In this document: positions 26,331 through 39,373 of the stretch, piece after piece | Numbering within the stretch: position 1 is the stretch's first letter | Layout of the letters: every line of letters begins with the position of its first letter | Assembly (NCBI RefSeq): GCF_017654505.1 | Contig: NC_054535.1 | Span: forward strand, 82,585,603 to 82,649,602 | Length of the DNA: 64,000 bases | Direction of reading: 5' to 3' | DNA from: Polyodon spathula | Lineage: Eukaryota > Chordata > Actinopteri > Acipenseriformes > Polyodontidae | The notes under the pieces: model-generated | Seen by the model: only the letters and a program-made list of their open reading frames with translations | The model's database searches: none | What the model was told of the DNA's origin: nothing | Translations under genes and position numbers: made by a program

Positions 26331-29300
26331 CTACCTGATTAACAATACATTTGATTTTGAAAAGTTGAAAGGCCTATAAATGGAGATCATTGTTTAGAAT
26401 AAGACACGGAAGAGAATGTTGGGTCACTGACGTGCATGCTGGATAATTACAATGAAGGTGTAATGTCTAAGACTTGCATTGACAGGAATCGAAACACTCA
26501 ATTAACCACAACCTTCCATTTAGCTATAAATATGCACAATAAAAAGTATGAATAGATGTAATAGTGAAATATGAAAACAAGTGAAGGTGATTGAACCACC
26601 TGACCTATAGAAACATTTGCAGACATTGTGTGATTTATCACATCACTTTTTGCCAGGGAGTTGTAAGCGTATTGTAAAGAAACAAACTTTTTACTTTGGT
26701 GGAATATTTAAATTCTTAACCATATTAATGGTTTATATTAATTTGTAATACTGTATGTCACTAAAATGTACCTAATATTATTAGTTTGTGCTTGGTTAAC
26801 AGTGCTAAAAAACAGTATCCAAGGTTTGTGTCTTAAAAAACAAAACAGCATAGGATCAGCAAAATACTGTACATAGAGATGCTGTGCTTTTTGTAAGAAC
26901 CACAAGAGGGCGGTGCAACTCAATGTTTGTTCCTTAAGGTGGTACTATAAGTACCACTACTCAAAATCATAGCAACAGTTAAACCTTGATTGCGTGATGG
27001 CTGCCTGGCTTGCTTCTTACATATTTTTTATTGTACACTTTGGAATTACTTTAATGATAGATTAATTCTCAATACAGATCATTCAACATACATTCATTTT
27101 ATAATAATAATAGACAGGATTAAAGATGGCTTGGGGGTCCATTATAATCCGGTAAAAAAAAAAAAAACAACAAAAAAAAAAAAAACAGTATTACTGATTT
27201 GAAGTCTTTCAAACCCCCCAAGCAATATTTTACCAGATTTTAAATATATACCTTAAATGTAACAACAAGACTCCATATGGCAACCAATCAAGCGTTAGTT
27301 AATTCCTTTTCATAGGAAGCAACGTAGTCAAACGTAGCCACCTGTCAAACAAGGCCACTGTAGTGTGTCTCATAGGGAAACAATCCTGTAGGTACCTAAT
27401 ACTTAACATTTGGAACCTGGTGGTTCCTTACCAATTCTTGTTCGAACAGCAATATTATAGTATGCACACATGATGCCCATTGTCTTTGCCTATAATCACT
27501 CACTCAAATTGTTCATAACTACCCAATGGGGAAGGCATAAAGGTAGCAATCACATTCTCCCACACAGCTGCAGTCCCTCAGAAAGCCTCAACACTGGTAA
27601 AGGAGATCTCAAGGTCAACTTCTCTCCATCAAAGATGAGGTCCCCTGTCACTGCAATTAAGATCTGAATTTTCTTAATGGGCTTTTTTTAAAACAGTGAA
27701 GCCTCTGAAGGTGCAATAACTGTCTGCAACATGACAAAGTGTCTGCAATATCTACAAGGTCAGCTGGCGTGTTCCCTCTTATGGGTCTCCTGTGTGACAC
27801 TGATAGAAGCTGTGGATTGAGTTTATGGGACACACTTCATATGCTATTTCTTTAAACAGAGAAGGAAATAGAAAATCAAAACATGAACTTGCATAAATAT
27901 TTTAATTGTTTTTAATATTTGATATTTTTCAGACCTACAGAATGTGCTTTGTAATCTGCAGTACACTGTATGTGGAGCGATGTGAGGGAGGGGGGGATTT
28001 AAAGCACAATATTTGAAGTATCAGGCTTTATGGTTGCCATAGCTTTGATGCATTTATAACATCTGGGAATGCATCTAACTGAATGTTCAAATAAAATATT
28101 TCAATGAATATAAAATATACACATATATGCCTGTAGCAACATCACATGGCAGTGAATAAATTATTATCCATCACCCTTTGAGACTGCTTTTTTAAACAAT
28201 GGACTAATTCAAAAAGTGACCCGAGGCTACTCTAGAATGGATACATGGCTGGTAAACTGAAATCCTTTTTGCTATAAAGATAGCGTCAAAAGGGGAGTAC
28301 TGGTCAAAATATTATACACATATCTAATACATCTAGCATGCCTTGATCATTTAAGCGTTCATTTTGCCAAATACATAGCTGGGCCACAATATGCCACCCT
28401 TTAAAGCAAAGCCGAAGTCAGTATTTTCAAGAGGAATTCAATTATTATTATTATAGGAACAACAAATTAGCATGAAGGAGTGGCTGAAATATTGTGAGAA
28501 GTTTCTTGGGCTCCTATGTGCATTGTGCCAGGCTTCAGAAAACAAGCTTCAATTTAAACAATAAGTAGCCATCGCACCCTTTCATGAGTACAGTATGGGT
28601 ATTGGGGATGTGAATTTGAGTTTAACCCTTAAAAGGACGATGACAAATATAGACATGGCATTTGGTATCTCTAGGCAAGAGTTGCTATGGAAACATTTGC
28701 GGTTGTTTTTTGGAATGGTGCTCAATTGTAAAAAGCTTTTTTTTTTTTTTTTACAGCAATCTATCCTTATAGGTGGGTTTTAAATTATTTTGTACATTGT
28801 ATTTTAGAGAGAGATAAGGCAGGACATTATGTCTTTTGTAGAGAGCTATAGAGTGGATAATCCCCTGAGAGGTGTACTTTAGCTCTTGGGGATAGAAATA
28901 ATAACAGCACAATGGGACGATGCCGAGGAGCCGAATGGGGTTTCTAGTCGCACATTTACACACATCCTCAGTATTTATTGAAAATATTTTTTGCTGCATC
29001 GATGTGTGAAAGGAACAGTGCTGTAGTATAAAAAAAGGAAAGGGCTTCCAATAAAAGCAGCTCTTCAGCCTCTATAGGGAATATGCTGCGAACAGAGCAG
29101 TAACATTATGGACTCAGATGCATGAATTACTCTGCGTCTTTTACAAATGCTGACACAACCTTTTTTCGTGAGAAATGTTGGTGTTCGTGAAATGTAGGTG
29201 TTCATGAAATGTAGGTAGCGGAAGCATTTGCAGTGACGCATTGTCCTGTATGCATGTGTCAACCCTCTTAGGGAGGGTCACAGCAGTTCAATACCCATCA

Positions 29301-31764
29301 CATTCTTGACCTCTTTCTTTAGACTGGCCCTAAGCCAAACCTGTAACTTGACGAAATAATATAGTTTTGTAATGCGTCTCCAAAGGAACTAGTTTAGACC
29401 AACTTGTGGCTTGTGATCTCAGCCTAATTCAATCAAGACAACAGACTAGTGCATTGACCGACTCAACAATTTAAAATAAGTTCCTGTCAATGATAAGAAA
29501 TACGTGTTTAATAAGAGAAAGTGGGGAATGTGACAACATGATACATACACACATCTCTATATACATTGCATCCTTTATAACTAGCCCTTCACCCTTTCAC
29601 AACAGGTAGAATTATTATAAAAGAAGGGTGCTCAAACTTCTGTTCAGTAATGGTAGCTCCATAACAGTCCACAAAAATAAATAGTAAAAAACTAACCTAC
29701 CTGTACTCTACCTACCAATGAAATCACCAATGTTTGAGCATACAAGTAAGTTTAGGTATTACATATGGTAAACGTCTGCACCCTATAGAATTCTGTACCC
29801 TTGATGATTCCACGCTGACACAGCTGCATTTTCAAAGATCTTTGGCCGTGAACGCATCATGTTTTTACATGTAATACAATGAAAATGTGTTTTAAAAGAA
29901 AGTTTTATAAGGTTACTTTAATCAATGGTTTCGTGTATTGCGCAACGCAGGAGGCTGAACGTACTGTATATCTAGAAAATCAGTGGTGTTAAATGTTCCG
30001 TTTTATTTTGCCACATAATTAGTTTGGTCTTGTTTATGATATTTGTTGCAAACTGCAGGAGAAATCAATGGCATCACGACTCGGGCACAGGAATATTTCG
30101 GTGTGTGCACTTCCAGCTATCTTTGAAAAACTGCATCTGCACAGGCATGGAATCATGTGGGGTTACAGAATTCTATTTGATTGAGATAAATTCCTGAGTT
30201 CGAATGTCAGTGAGTGAATTTTTTTTTCCCTCAGTTTAGGTGCAAATGTAAAAAGAAAAAACCCAAAAAAACAAAAATAAAACTTTTCGCCCCCCCCTGA
30301 GCAGGCCCTAGTTTGCCTGTGTGATAATCTGGCCCTGTGTATACCAGTCTAAATGTTGATAATAGACATTCTTTGGTTTTATCCAGTGTCAGGAGAGCTG
30401 GAACTAGGGGTGCTGGGGGTGCAGTAGCACCCCCTTGGCTTTGCATGGCTTCCATTATATACAGAGTTTACAGCTTTGTCCAATAGCTCAGCACCCCCAC
30501 TTTAAAGTGCCACTGTCCAGTGTTGTCATTTACATTTGATCTAAGACAGCATTCATTTACATTTTATCGTCACTCATCCTTTAACATGTCAGGTATTATT
30601 AATTATCCTCAAGACTGGCTAGAAAGCACAAGACATTGAATCACCCAACTAATGAGATTGCTTCACAATCAATCTATATGATATGCAGAGAAGATTAAAA
30701 AGAACGACAACTGGTTCATCAAAGATTGTATAATATGCAGGTAATCTGTTTAAACACTGTAGGCATATAATATTAACTGTAAATAAATGTTCGCATCAAA
30801 CTAACCAAAAGTCAATTGGTGTGCTATATGATCAAATTAATCAGATTTTCTGAGCTTGATGAAAATATGGACAATTTTCAAAGGAAGGGAGGTGAGGTAT
30901 TTATTTATATGGTTAGATTTAATCTTATCTTCCAACAGGGTTAACAACAACAAGTTTTAAAAAGTGGGTTGCACTTTTATAATAGGCAGCCAAATGCATG
31001 GTTCAGAGGTGAGAGTCTGCGATTTGCAGAAATCTTCTGGCTTTTTTCCAAAACTCTAAAATGAATAAATTTGCATTTCCATAGCCCAAGCATAGAAGAT
31101 TATTAATTTGCTAAATGATTAATACATTCTTGCTACTCGCGGTTCATTTTATAGTATAATAAAAAGATTTGAGGCACATGTGGAAACACAATCCTCAAAT
31201 CAGAAAACCAGTTAATGGCTTACAATACAGAAAAGAAAATCCAATCAAATATTGATGGTTTTCTGAAACTGACTGTGCTAGCTAGTGTGCAATCTATATA
31301 TATATATATATTGTCCATTTCCAGCACAGCCTGGGATGAGAATAATCTGAAATTAATAAGAATATTATCAAGCTGTTGAAGAAAAGGAAGATCAGTGGCA
31401 GAACAAGTCATTAAAATGTAAGATACTGTACACATACAAAAAGAAACTTAAGACAAGAGGTTATAACAAAACAAAGTTACTGTCAGACATACAGTATTCA
31501 CTTTTTTTTTTTTTACCAACATATTGAGCAATACTGGTGGTTTCTGTCCAGTTTCCGATTACTAATCACATTCCCAAATCCACAATTTCCAATACTCTAC
31601 ACAAGAGAATTTGGCTGAAGTTAACCCTAGCACAGGAGTGAAATAATACCCCCTGCCATAAACTACAGTTAATATTGCTTTAATGCATTGTTCAATTTTC
31701 AAGGCACCCAACTGACTTGATTTAAATAGTAGGTAGCGAGGTTCTGAAAAATATAACGTTAAAC
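26329..31764. other. Long AT-rich spacer
   Basis: I found no exon, RNA gene or assignable repeat family in these 5.4 kb, apart from short A/T runs and a small TA run at about 31297-31312. Conserved non-coding elements may be present but cannot be judged without alignment. Confidence 0.45.
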
Positions 31765-31774
31765 ATCCCAATGT

Positions 31775-31892
31775 GTTGCTACAACCATTTCAATATATGT
31801 ACCTGTGATTTTTGTTTTCATTGTTAACAATCTGACAATTTTTTACACTTACAATTTTAAAGCTCTTTTAAAAATGTGCACTGATAGTGTGC
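31775..31892 (+). repeat. Half-copy of the MITE-like repeat seen at 19.8 kb
   Basis: It shares 'acacttacaattttaaagct' and gctcttttaaaaatgt...agtgtgc, plus the preceding tgacaattttttac, with 19745-19865. The right arm is missing, replaced by the Tc1 fragment that follows. Confidence 0.6.
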
Positions 31893-32315
31893 CTCTCTAC
31901 CTCTTTATCCCTGACTTGTTTTGAAAGCTCCTTGGTCGTCATGGTTGCTTTGTTGGATCACTATGTGAGTTGCAGCTTGAAAGTCTTTATATACCTGAGG
32001 GAAATTATCTACAAGTTAAACCACTTTGAGTACACACAGGCTGAAACCATTTCACTAATTTTGTGACCTTTCAAACAAATCATTTGCACCTGAGCTGATT
32101 TAGTTCTGTGGTAGCAAAGGGTTTGAATACTTATGAAACTGAGACTAATCTGCTTTTCTTACTTATTTATATTCTATATGCATTTTTTAACTTTATCAAT
32201 GTGGAGTAGTTTGTGCAGACTCTACATATAAAGTCTAATTTGAAAGTGTCATGGAGTATGCTCAGGTGCCAACAAAATGTGAAAACTTTGCAGGGGGGTG
32301 AATACTTCTGCAAAC

Positions 32316-32318
<3 letters not shown>
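31893..32318 (-). mobile_element. Tc1-like element, 5' end only
   Basis: Minus strand. The inverted end 'tagtggtttgcagaagtatt' then cacccccctgcaaag begins at 32318, exactly at a (TA)n array. The untranslated leader follows, then a transposase start at 31942 reading MTTKELSKQVRDKEVER. Homology stops after about 17 codons. It is a truncated copy close to the 9.2-kb family at the protein level. Confidence 0.8.

Positions 32319-32405
<87 letters not shown>
32319..32405. repeat. (TA)n-(CA)n compound microsatellite
   Basis: About 36 bp of TA then about 50 bp of CA. Confidence 0.95.
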
Positions 32406-32409
<4 letters not shown>

Positions 32410-32854
32410 TTTAGCCTTTTTAAATTATTAACATTTATTATGAAGCACTACAAATGGTTCAAGATGCCTTACCATTTATTGAACCAATATTTCAGAATAT
32501 ACAGTGCCTCATAGAATGCGTATGATTCAGCTGGTTCAGAGATAGATAAAGGCTTAAAGCAAGTGAAACGGTTCAATGTTTGATTGAGGTTTCGAGTGAT
32601 CCCAGTGTATTACGGGTCATTGCCTTCTCTGTAAACTAATAGTGTAGTTGTTCATAATGTCACTTTATTATTGATAGCTGTGTTACATTTTAATAATGCC
32701 TTGATTTTAGAGGTTGTGCATATCTACCATTAGATGGCACTGTTGGTTATTCCAAATAATACAGAAGAAAGGGCTTTTTCTTGTCATGCTCCTAAACTCT
32801 AGAATGCTCCGCCTTTTTTTGTCAGGGAAGCTGGGAAGATTGAAAACTGATTTT

Positions 32855-32856
<2 letters not shown>
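32406..32856. other. Spacer
   Basis: No gene or known repeat recognised. Confidence 0.5.

Positions 32857-32930
<74 letters not shown>
32857..32930. repeat. (TA)n microsatellite
   Basis: About 74 bp of uninterrupted TA. Confidence 0.95.
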
Positions 32931-32931
<1 letters not shown>

Positions 32932-33589
32932 CATAGTTTTTTTTTTTACAATCAAATTGAATGTTAGTTTAACGAAGTTAAAAACACTTCAAATTGCATT
33001 AATGTTTTTATTACACTTTTTACAAATTTATTTTGAAAAAAACATAAACTAAAATAATTTTTATAAACTAACTTTTTGTCTTTTCTAATTTGAATTTTTG
33101 AATGAATGAATTGTTCGATTTAGTGTGAAGCGGCTTGGGGTAGATGTAATGGGGTAGATGTAAGGACACACGCAAAGTGATTTGCGAGTGCAAAACCCCC
33201 ATAATGCATCCATAAATTGTGTTTAGCAGCCGTTAAAACAGCCACAAAAAATCAGGGCATGTAAAGAATGGTATACACCTGGCATTCTGCTCCCGCTATC
33301 AAATTTGCACTTCATCATTAATCCATTACAATTATATTGAAATTCATTCAAACAAAGAAAAGAGCATGGAATTGAGTGGGATCTGGATAGTAAGCAGGCA
33401 CAAACATTATAATGTGATGTAGGAATTTTGCCTTGCACTTAGGCAACTGCTGACCCTCCAAAAACGTTACACTTCTTCTTACAAGGTGCAAACCATTGTA
33501 GAAGCAAGTAATTAAGAACTTTATAAAAGCACACGCCTGCAGAGACCTGTCATTGGATTCAGAATGACTGCTGTGGTACACTTCCTGAT

Positions 33590-33945
33590 GCAGTGACACT
33601 CTTGTTAAGGACAGACAGGAACACGTTCGGAGGAGAACAGCAAGACGATGAAGACCCTGCATTTCAACCCCAGGGTCACTTTGTTTGGGTTTGCTAGAGG
33701 ACGCAGAGTTAAATCATTATTGTCTCAGCCTGAAGGTCATCCTAGACATAATAGCTGAATTGAGGGATGAGCTGGACCCCCGCGTCAATCTAGGGACCAC
33801 TATTCCTGCACATGTGACAGTACTGTGTTATCTGCAGTACTTAGCCTCTGGTTCCTTTCAGACCAATTGGACTGTCTGGAGGAATAGCGCAATCTGCCTT
33901 TTCCAGAGTTCAAGACACTGGATGTCATGCTGAAAAAAGCAGGCC
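33590..33945 (+). pseudogene. Harbinger (HARBI1-like) transposase N-terminal fragment
   Basis: The plus frame reads LSLKVILDIIAELRDELDP then TTIPAHVTVLCYLQYLASG and SFQ (33730-33860). After a one-base frame change it reads IGLSGGIAQSAFSRVQDT (about 33865-33920). This is the N-terminal region of PIF/Harbinger nucleases. The DDE catalytic domain is absent. The flanking frame changes mean it is not functional. Confidence 0.8.
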
Positions 33946-34122
33946 AAAACCATTTAATTTACTATGGATACTAGCATAACTGATGTTGGCTGAAGCTTTT
34001 CCAAACAACTCTGTTTCATGACTCTCAGCTCCTTCTCAGAAAACTTTGTGCCGAGAGGACTTTGCTGCACTTCCTCTCACTTATTTATTTTTTTTGGTTT
34101 GTATTTTCATGCTACACAAATG

Positions 34123-35478
34123 CAGTGGCGTAACTTTGGTTTCAAAAGTGTGTGTGTGTGTGGGGGGACGGGACGGGACATGAAGATTATTCTATCTGAA
34201 ATAATAAAATGCATTGCATCCCTAATATGTATAATTAAAAGATCTGAAGACATTCCTGCGGCAATCATTCAAAACAATATATTATTGTCATGCGTGATGA
34301 GAGGCAAATAGCTGTATTATTCAGTCGCTTCTGAGTCATGGAATTACAAAACCATGACTTTAGCCTTTGAAGAGCACTGAAGATCCATTCAGATTGGAGC
34401 CTGGATCCAGGATCAAATCCCTTTACAACCGGCCCCTGAGGCAACATAGAGCACATAATGCAGAGCCATGAGAATTGCCCTTGAAATATATTTCTAGAAA
34501 CGTTGAGGTTTCCCCACGATTGAAATACTTAAGATATATACAGTTCTGCTATTAAAATGATAGTACTGTATTGGTATAAGAAAAGGGTGTTTTTTAAAAA
34601 TATGCAGATGTAGCTTGAAACTCAGAATGCAGAATATCGGCGACAATGTAAATAACACCAAGCTCCAGACAATGAGTTTCAAACTCTAAATGTGTTCCTG
34701 TTTACATTAAGAACTTAATGTTACTTTGGTGAATATGATCATTTTCGTTATGGTAATCGTTATTAGTTTAAAAATGTTTAGTAAAATATGACCAAAAGTG
34801 AGCTTATGGAACATTGATAAATAGAAATGCAAGAGTCTGCGATGTGTTTAAACATGGAGAATAATTTAGAATCAGTAATATATCATCATTAATTTGGTAT
34901 AATAATTGTGTAAAAAATGTGGTAATGTATTTAGTTTTTATTGATGTCTATATTATTTGCACAAGACACAAAGTCTACTAAATAAAATTAGTAAATAACA
35001 GGAGCTATGGTGAATTACAACCTAAACCATTTTCCTGTGTTTTGGATACAGCAACTTAGAGCATCCTCCTCTACCTTTGTCCATCTGTTTGCCATTTTTC
35101 CCCAACATTACTGTGATCTCAGGCTGTATACAAATTTGTCAGCTGGGTCTTTAAACTATGTGCCATGTATGTTCACTTCTCAATGGTCAGTTTCCCTAGT
35201 TAAGGTGTGTGCAGCTTCAGGATCGGATCAACATTACGGATCAGTGGAGCTTGATCTAGATCCTTGTAGTAAAACACCATCTCATGATCCGACTCCAGTG
35301 ATCTCGGATTCAATCTCATTTTTTCCCCATTGACTTCTACACTGACTGATGTTTATAACAATACATTCTCATGAAATAAAAGTTTTCATTCTCCTGCAAT
35401 GTGAGGGGGACATTTCATCATCATTGAAAAAGTGAGGGGGACATGTCCCCTGCAACCCCCTTGTAAACTGCACCTATG
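34123..35478. mobile_element. hAT-type non-autonomous transposon with 8-bp duplication
   Basis: A perfect 8-bp direct duplication, cacaaatg, lies at 34115-34122 and 35479-35486. The element starts 'cagtggcgtaactttggttt'. Its right end, reverse-complemented, starts 'cataggtgcagtttacaag'. CAGTGGCGTAAC-type ends with 8-bp duplications are typical of hAT. The 1,356-bp interior has no recognisable transposase. A short GT run and two 'gggggaca' motifs lie near the ends. Confidence 0.7.
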
Positions 35479-35635
35479 CACAAATGTCATACAACGCCTA
35501 CTGCTCTCTGTACTCCTAACTCTGTCACCTCTGGCCTGCAAGTGCATCCGCCAAATAGACCGATGCGCTCATTGAGACCCTCTATCATAATTGCGGATCA
35601 TTATTTGTGCATGTTAAATAATTTGCATTGCTCTT

Positions 35636-36129
35636 TGTGACAGGGTATTCGTCGAGTCACGTGTGTGGGTCGCCGCTGTTCAAGCATACAGAGACAGACA
35701 AGGTGTTGAAGTTGAAAACGCCGGCAAGGGTGCGCAGGTTTTATTAACAAAAACAGAAAACGAAAGTAAAATAGAGGCGGTCATATGACGTTACCAGCGA
35801 TGGTAACGCATAGAAGACTAATACAGCAAACTGTACAAAAAGTGCAAAATAAAACACAATACCACAAACTGCAAATCAAAAGGTGCCGTGAAAACGGCAG
35901 GCCTTGCAGCAGCCCAGATCACAGCGATCGCCACGTTTTTATACCGACGCTCCGCTGAGACATGCCCACCCGCCTGCTGGAACAGCTGATTGCTTTCACC
36001 TGCTGCTCCACGCAGATGGGTAATCATCCCCAGCGGAGTGCCACAGCAGCTAAACAATTAAATCAATATTAACACAAAAACATACAATAAACTACATATT
36101 TCCATGTGCAAGGCTTATGCTTTGCCACA
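35636..36129 (-). mobile_element. Solo LTR of a retrotransposon
   Basis: A 494-bp unit bounded by a perfect 5-bp duplication, ctctt, at 35631-35635 and 36130-36134. On the minus strand it begins TGTGGCAAAGC and ends CCCTGTCACA, the TG...CA plan. The minus strand also has a TATA box (cggtataaaaacg at about 35936-35948) and AATAAA near 35740, in correct LTR order. No internal coding region remains, so recombination between two LTRs likely deleted it. Ty3-type or endogenous retroviral origin cannot be separated. Confidence 0.82.
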
Positions 36130-36225
36130 CTCTTAAGCTTACAAGGGCACAATGCAAAATAATTGCCTGGCCGCAATGCAATTTGAATTTTGCATCCACA
36201 ATTATGTGCACTGCGTCTATACCCG

Positions 36226-36300
36226 CATCTACCCCAAAAGGCACTATATAAATGTGAATAGTATTGTATTTTTTGTTTTGTATTGTATTGTAAAGAGCAT
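36226..36300 (+). repeat. Possible SINE tail at the Harbinger right flank
   Basis: 'aaaggcactatataaatgtg' next to the Harbinger end matches the SINE tails at 2.1 and 38.8 kb. The left flank 'gtgtgaagcggctt' resembles the SINE 'gtaaagcgcttt'. The Harbinger element may have entered an older SINE. Confidence 0.4.
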
Positions 36301-36928
36301 GACAGGTTTCATGTGATTCGGATCACTGAACCTTGACGTGAACAAAAGGTTCAAAGGGCTGACTGATTCATAATGCTTCACTTTTCCAATCACTAGGGAA
36401 CACAAACAAAGGTGATAACACTCAAACACAGTAAGCAAGAGGTCTGTTTCAACAAAACAACTTAACCAACTCATGTATCACTCCAGTTACTTCCATGGAA
36501 CATCACCCGTTTGTCTCTCTCTCTCTCTCACAGCTTTTATACAATGAATCAGTCCAACTAGTTGCTCGCTAACAAGCAACTAGTGCTGCCTGTGCACATT
36601 TACCAATTAACCAGTGAAGTCTCCTGCAGACATAATTTTTATGATTTAGCATGGAACCTGAACCTACTCATGTAATTTATGTAGAGTAAAAGTCAATTAT
36701 TATTAAAATAGACATAATACAGTACTCCTAGACGGTATCACACATGAACGCCCCCAAATACAACTGCAAAGTATAACATTTTCTACAGCTTTAATATTAG
36801 ACCTTGGTTTCCAGCCTTGGTGTTTCATATAAGAAAGTGTTTGCCATAATAAAGATTATGCGAAGGATGATATGAGGTGTCAGTAGAACATCAGATTGCC
36901 TCGTTGGAACTGTCAGATTTGCACATAC

Positions 36929-36929
36929 T

Positions 36930-37004
<75 letters not shown>
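36929..37004. repeat. (TA)n microsatellite
   Basis: About 72 bp of TA. Confidence 0.95.
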
Positions 37005-37009
<5 letters not shown>

Positions 37010-38572
37010 CAGAGATGTTTCGGTCCCCTGTAAGTGGATCGTTCGTGCACTGGGCTTGCAACGTATCCAGACGACAGACTCATTCGATTTGAAGTTTTAA
37101 TGAATCAGAATAGTATTAGTACCCCTTCAGTTTATTAAATGCTTAAAAATGGATTGAGTAGTTACAGACTACGTCGAATCCCAACTGACAGGCAATCTGG
37201 GATGTCCAGTGCCTTAACAGGTATAATAGCATTAATACTGCAATATGTTTATAGTTATAAGATGTTTGCCCTTAAGCTATGCATGCATAAAGTTAAAAAC
37301 GCCCACCGCTAAATTCTAGAGGATCCAATATATCACTCTCTTAGACTAAAATATAAATCATATACCTTATAGCAATGCATCAATATAAATGAGATGTCTT
37401 CAAAGGCAAAGACTTCTAAATGAGACCCAAATAGCAATAAGCTTGATCAGAGATCTTCAGAGCATGGATCACATCAGCTTGAAGTACGAAGCAGAGTGAA
37501 TCTTGACTAGGATTTACCTCTGTTTTTATAGAGTTTTTGCTTCGCTTTTTACATCAGAAGTCATAATTAAATCTTAAACATTAATATGCCTTGACAGCTC
37601 ACAGTCAAGCACTCACCAGGTGTCTGCTGTTAAGCTTATATATTTATTATTATAACATCATTATGAAAAAACTTTGAAATTGTGTTATTGCACTGACGAA
37701 GGCCAGTGGCTGCAATGAGTGAATGTGCTTCATTGTCAACTCTTTCTAATGAGCCATCATCCTATAATCCATCTCCCCTACATTTCCAAAGTATGTAAGG
37801 TGAAATTTTGAACTGATGTTATTCTCTTGGTACCCTGGAGTTCCCGAATACAGCATGCAAGTGATTACAATTATGTATATAAAGAATACATATAGAGAGA
37901 CATGTTTTAATATATAACACAGATTCTGTTTAATTATTCCAACCTGGGTTTTAAAATATATTTCCCTTTCAACATTAAAAACATCCTGTGCAGTAAGTTG
38001 GCTTTATTTCATGTATAGATGTGATTTAACAATTAATAAAGTCATATTGGATAAAGGCTGGTAGAAGGATCATAACAAACTTTTAAGTCTATAATTACAG
38101 ATCCAATTATTTTCACTTAAATCCAGACTATCAAAAACATACTCAAAATACAACAAGCTCATATTAGCCATTCAATGCTTAAACTAAACTTGACCTTTCT
38201 CTTTGTTTTCACAAAAATCCTGTTCAGGCAAGTTTCAGATCACTTGCTTTTCTGCCAAGGTCATTCATCATTGATAGAAGACTCTTCTGTAAGCATTTTC
38301 CCAGACGTATGGCATTCTTACTAGATCTAAACATGGTCCTATGCTATTGCTCCCCCTCACTTTTTTTTACCAGATTTTCATTAATTTCTATAATTTAATG
38401 AGGCCACAGACAGTTCACCATATGCTCCATTTCATATACCAGAAGGTATTTCTTAAAAAGATCAATCATCATAGAATCCTTTTATGTAACACTGCTGACC
38501 AGTAGACCTAGCTTCAATTGCTTTTATTTGTTCGTTACCCACGCCTGGTACCGTTCCGTTTCAATCAAAGAC
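37005..38572. other. Spacer
   Basis: AT-rich. 'cactgacgaaggccagtgg' near 37692 resembles a retroelement fragment but could not be assigned. No gene seen. Confidence 0.45.
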
Positions 38573-38573
38573 A

Positions 38574-38830
38574 AGGCTGTGTGGTCCAGTGGTTAAAGAA
38601 ACAGGCTTGTGACCAGGAAGTCCCTGGTGCAAATCCCAGCTCAGCCATTGACTCACTGTGTGACCTTGCCCCCAAGTCATTTAACCTCCTTGTGCTCCGT
38701 CTTTCGGGTGAGACGTTGTTGTAAGTGACTCTGCAAATGATGCATAGTTCACACACCCTGGTCTTGTATCTTGTAAAGCACTTTGTGATGGTCCACTAAG
38801 AAAGGCACTATATAAAGATTATTATTTAGT
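38574..38830 (+). repeat. tRNA-derived SINE, near full length
   Basis: The head has a polymerase III box A-like 'tgtggtccagtggttaaaga' and a box B-like 'ggtgcaaatccc' about 45 bp later, as in tRNA-derived SINEs. The body has 'gtgaccttgcccccaagtca', and the tail 'ggcactatataaagatt' then ATT repeats. Two or three tail fragments of the same family occur elsewhere in the window. Confidence 0.82.
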
Positions 38831-39368
38831 AAGGTTAACAAATTAATTACATTCTATTTGGTAGACCCTACTATATGCCTGACACAGACTGGCATTGTTA
38901 TGCTTTGATTTAAGTTTTTAAGTAAATCTCTGTACTATATCCTCTTAATTTCAAACTCTTACAGTTATGTCAGATCAAGCTTACTTCTTTTTTTCTACAT
39001 AAGAGACTTGACTGTGAACATTTGAGTTAATTAAATGAGATGCTTGTTTCTGCCTTTCTCCTCACTGTTATAAGCCACCACAGGTGTGTCTTTAAAAGCC
39101 TGATACCTGCAAAAAATGTAATCTTGTTAGCAGGGCTACATTCCCAATCTCATCATCAGTGGGAATACTTCAAATGAATGAAACTGTTTCTATCAAAGAG
39201 CCATCCATCTCTGCCGCATACGCCTTTCACTCGTAAAAGGTGATCGCACCTTGTACAAGGGAAGATGGGTTTTAGGACCACTCCATGCAGAACCCTTCCA
39301 TAAAAACATGCTTCCTTAAAAATGGTAATTGAAAGAAACATCCGCTTGACAGTGTTTAACAGTCTAAA
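38831..39368. other. Spacer
   Basis: No gene or known repeat recognised. Confidence 0.5.
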
Positions 39369-39373
39369 GGGTT

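Larger units (their letters stand above)
33137..36235 (+). mobile_element. PIF/Harbinger element carrying two nested insertions
   Basis: The ends are inverted. The left begins 'ggggtagatg' (33137, repeated at 33151) and the right ends 'catctacccc' (36226-36235). Subterminal sequences also correspond (acgca...gcaaaa on both sides). Inside lies a Harbinger transposase fragment, then a hAT element and a solo LTR, each with its own target duplication. Without the two insertions the Harbinger copy is about 1.2 kb, much shorter than an autonomous element (around 3 kb or more). The 3-bp target duplication was not securely identified. Confidence 0.6.

Noticed and set aside
33223..33662. Minus-strand open frames of 71 and 104 codons
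   Set aside because: They lie antisense within the Harbinger element and match no family. The plus strand carries the transposase.
36501..36530. CT-rich run as a possible CRISPR-like or regulatory array
   Set aside because: A short (CT)n microsatellite with no spacer structure. The genome is eukaryotic.
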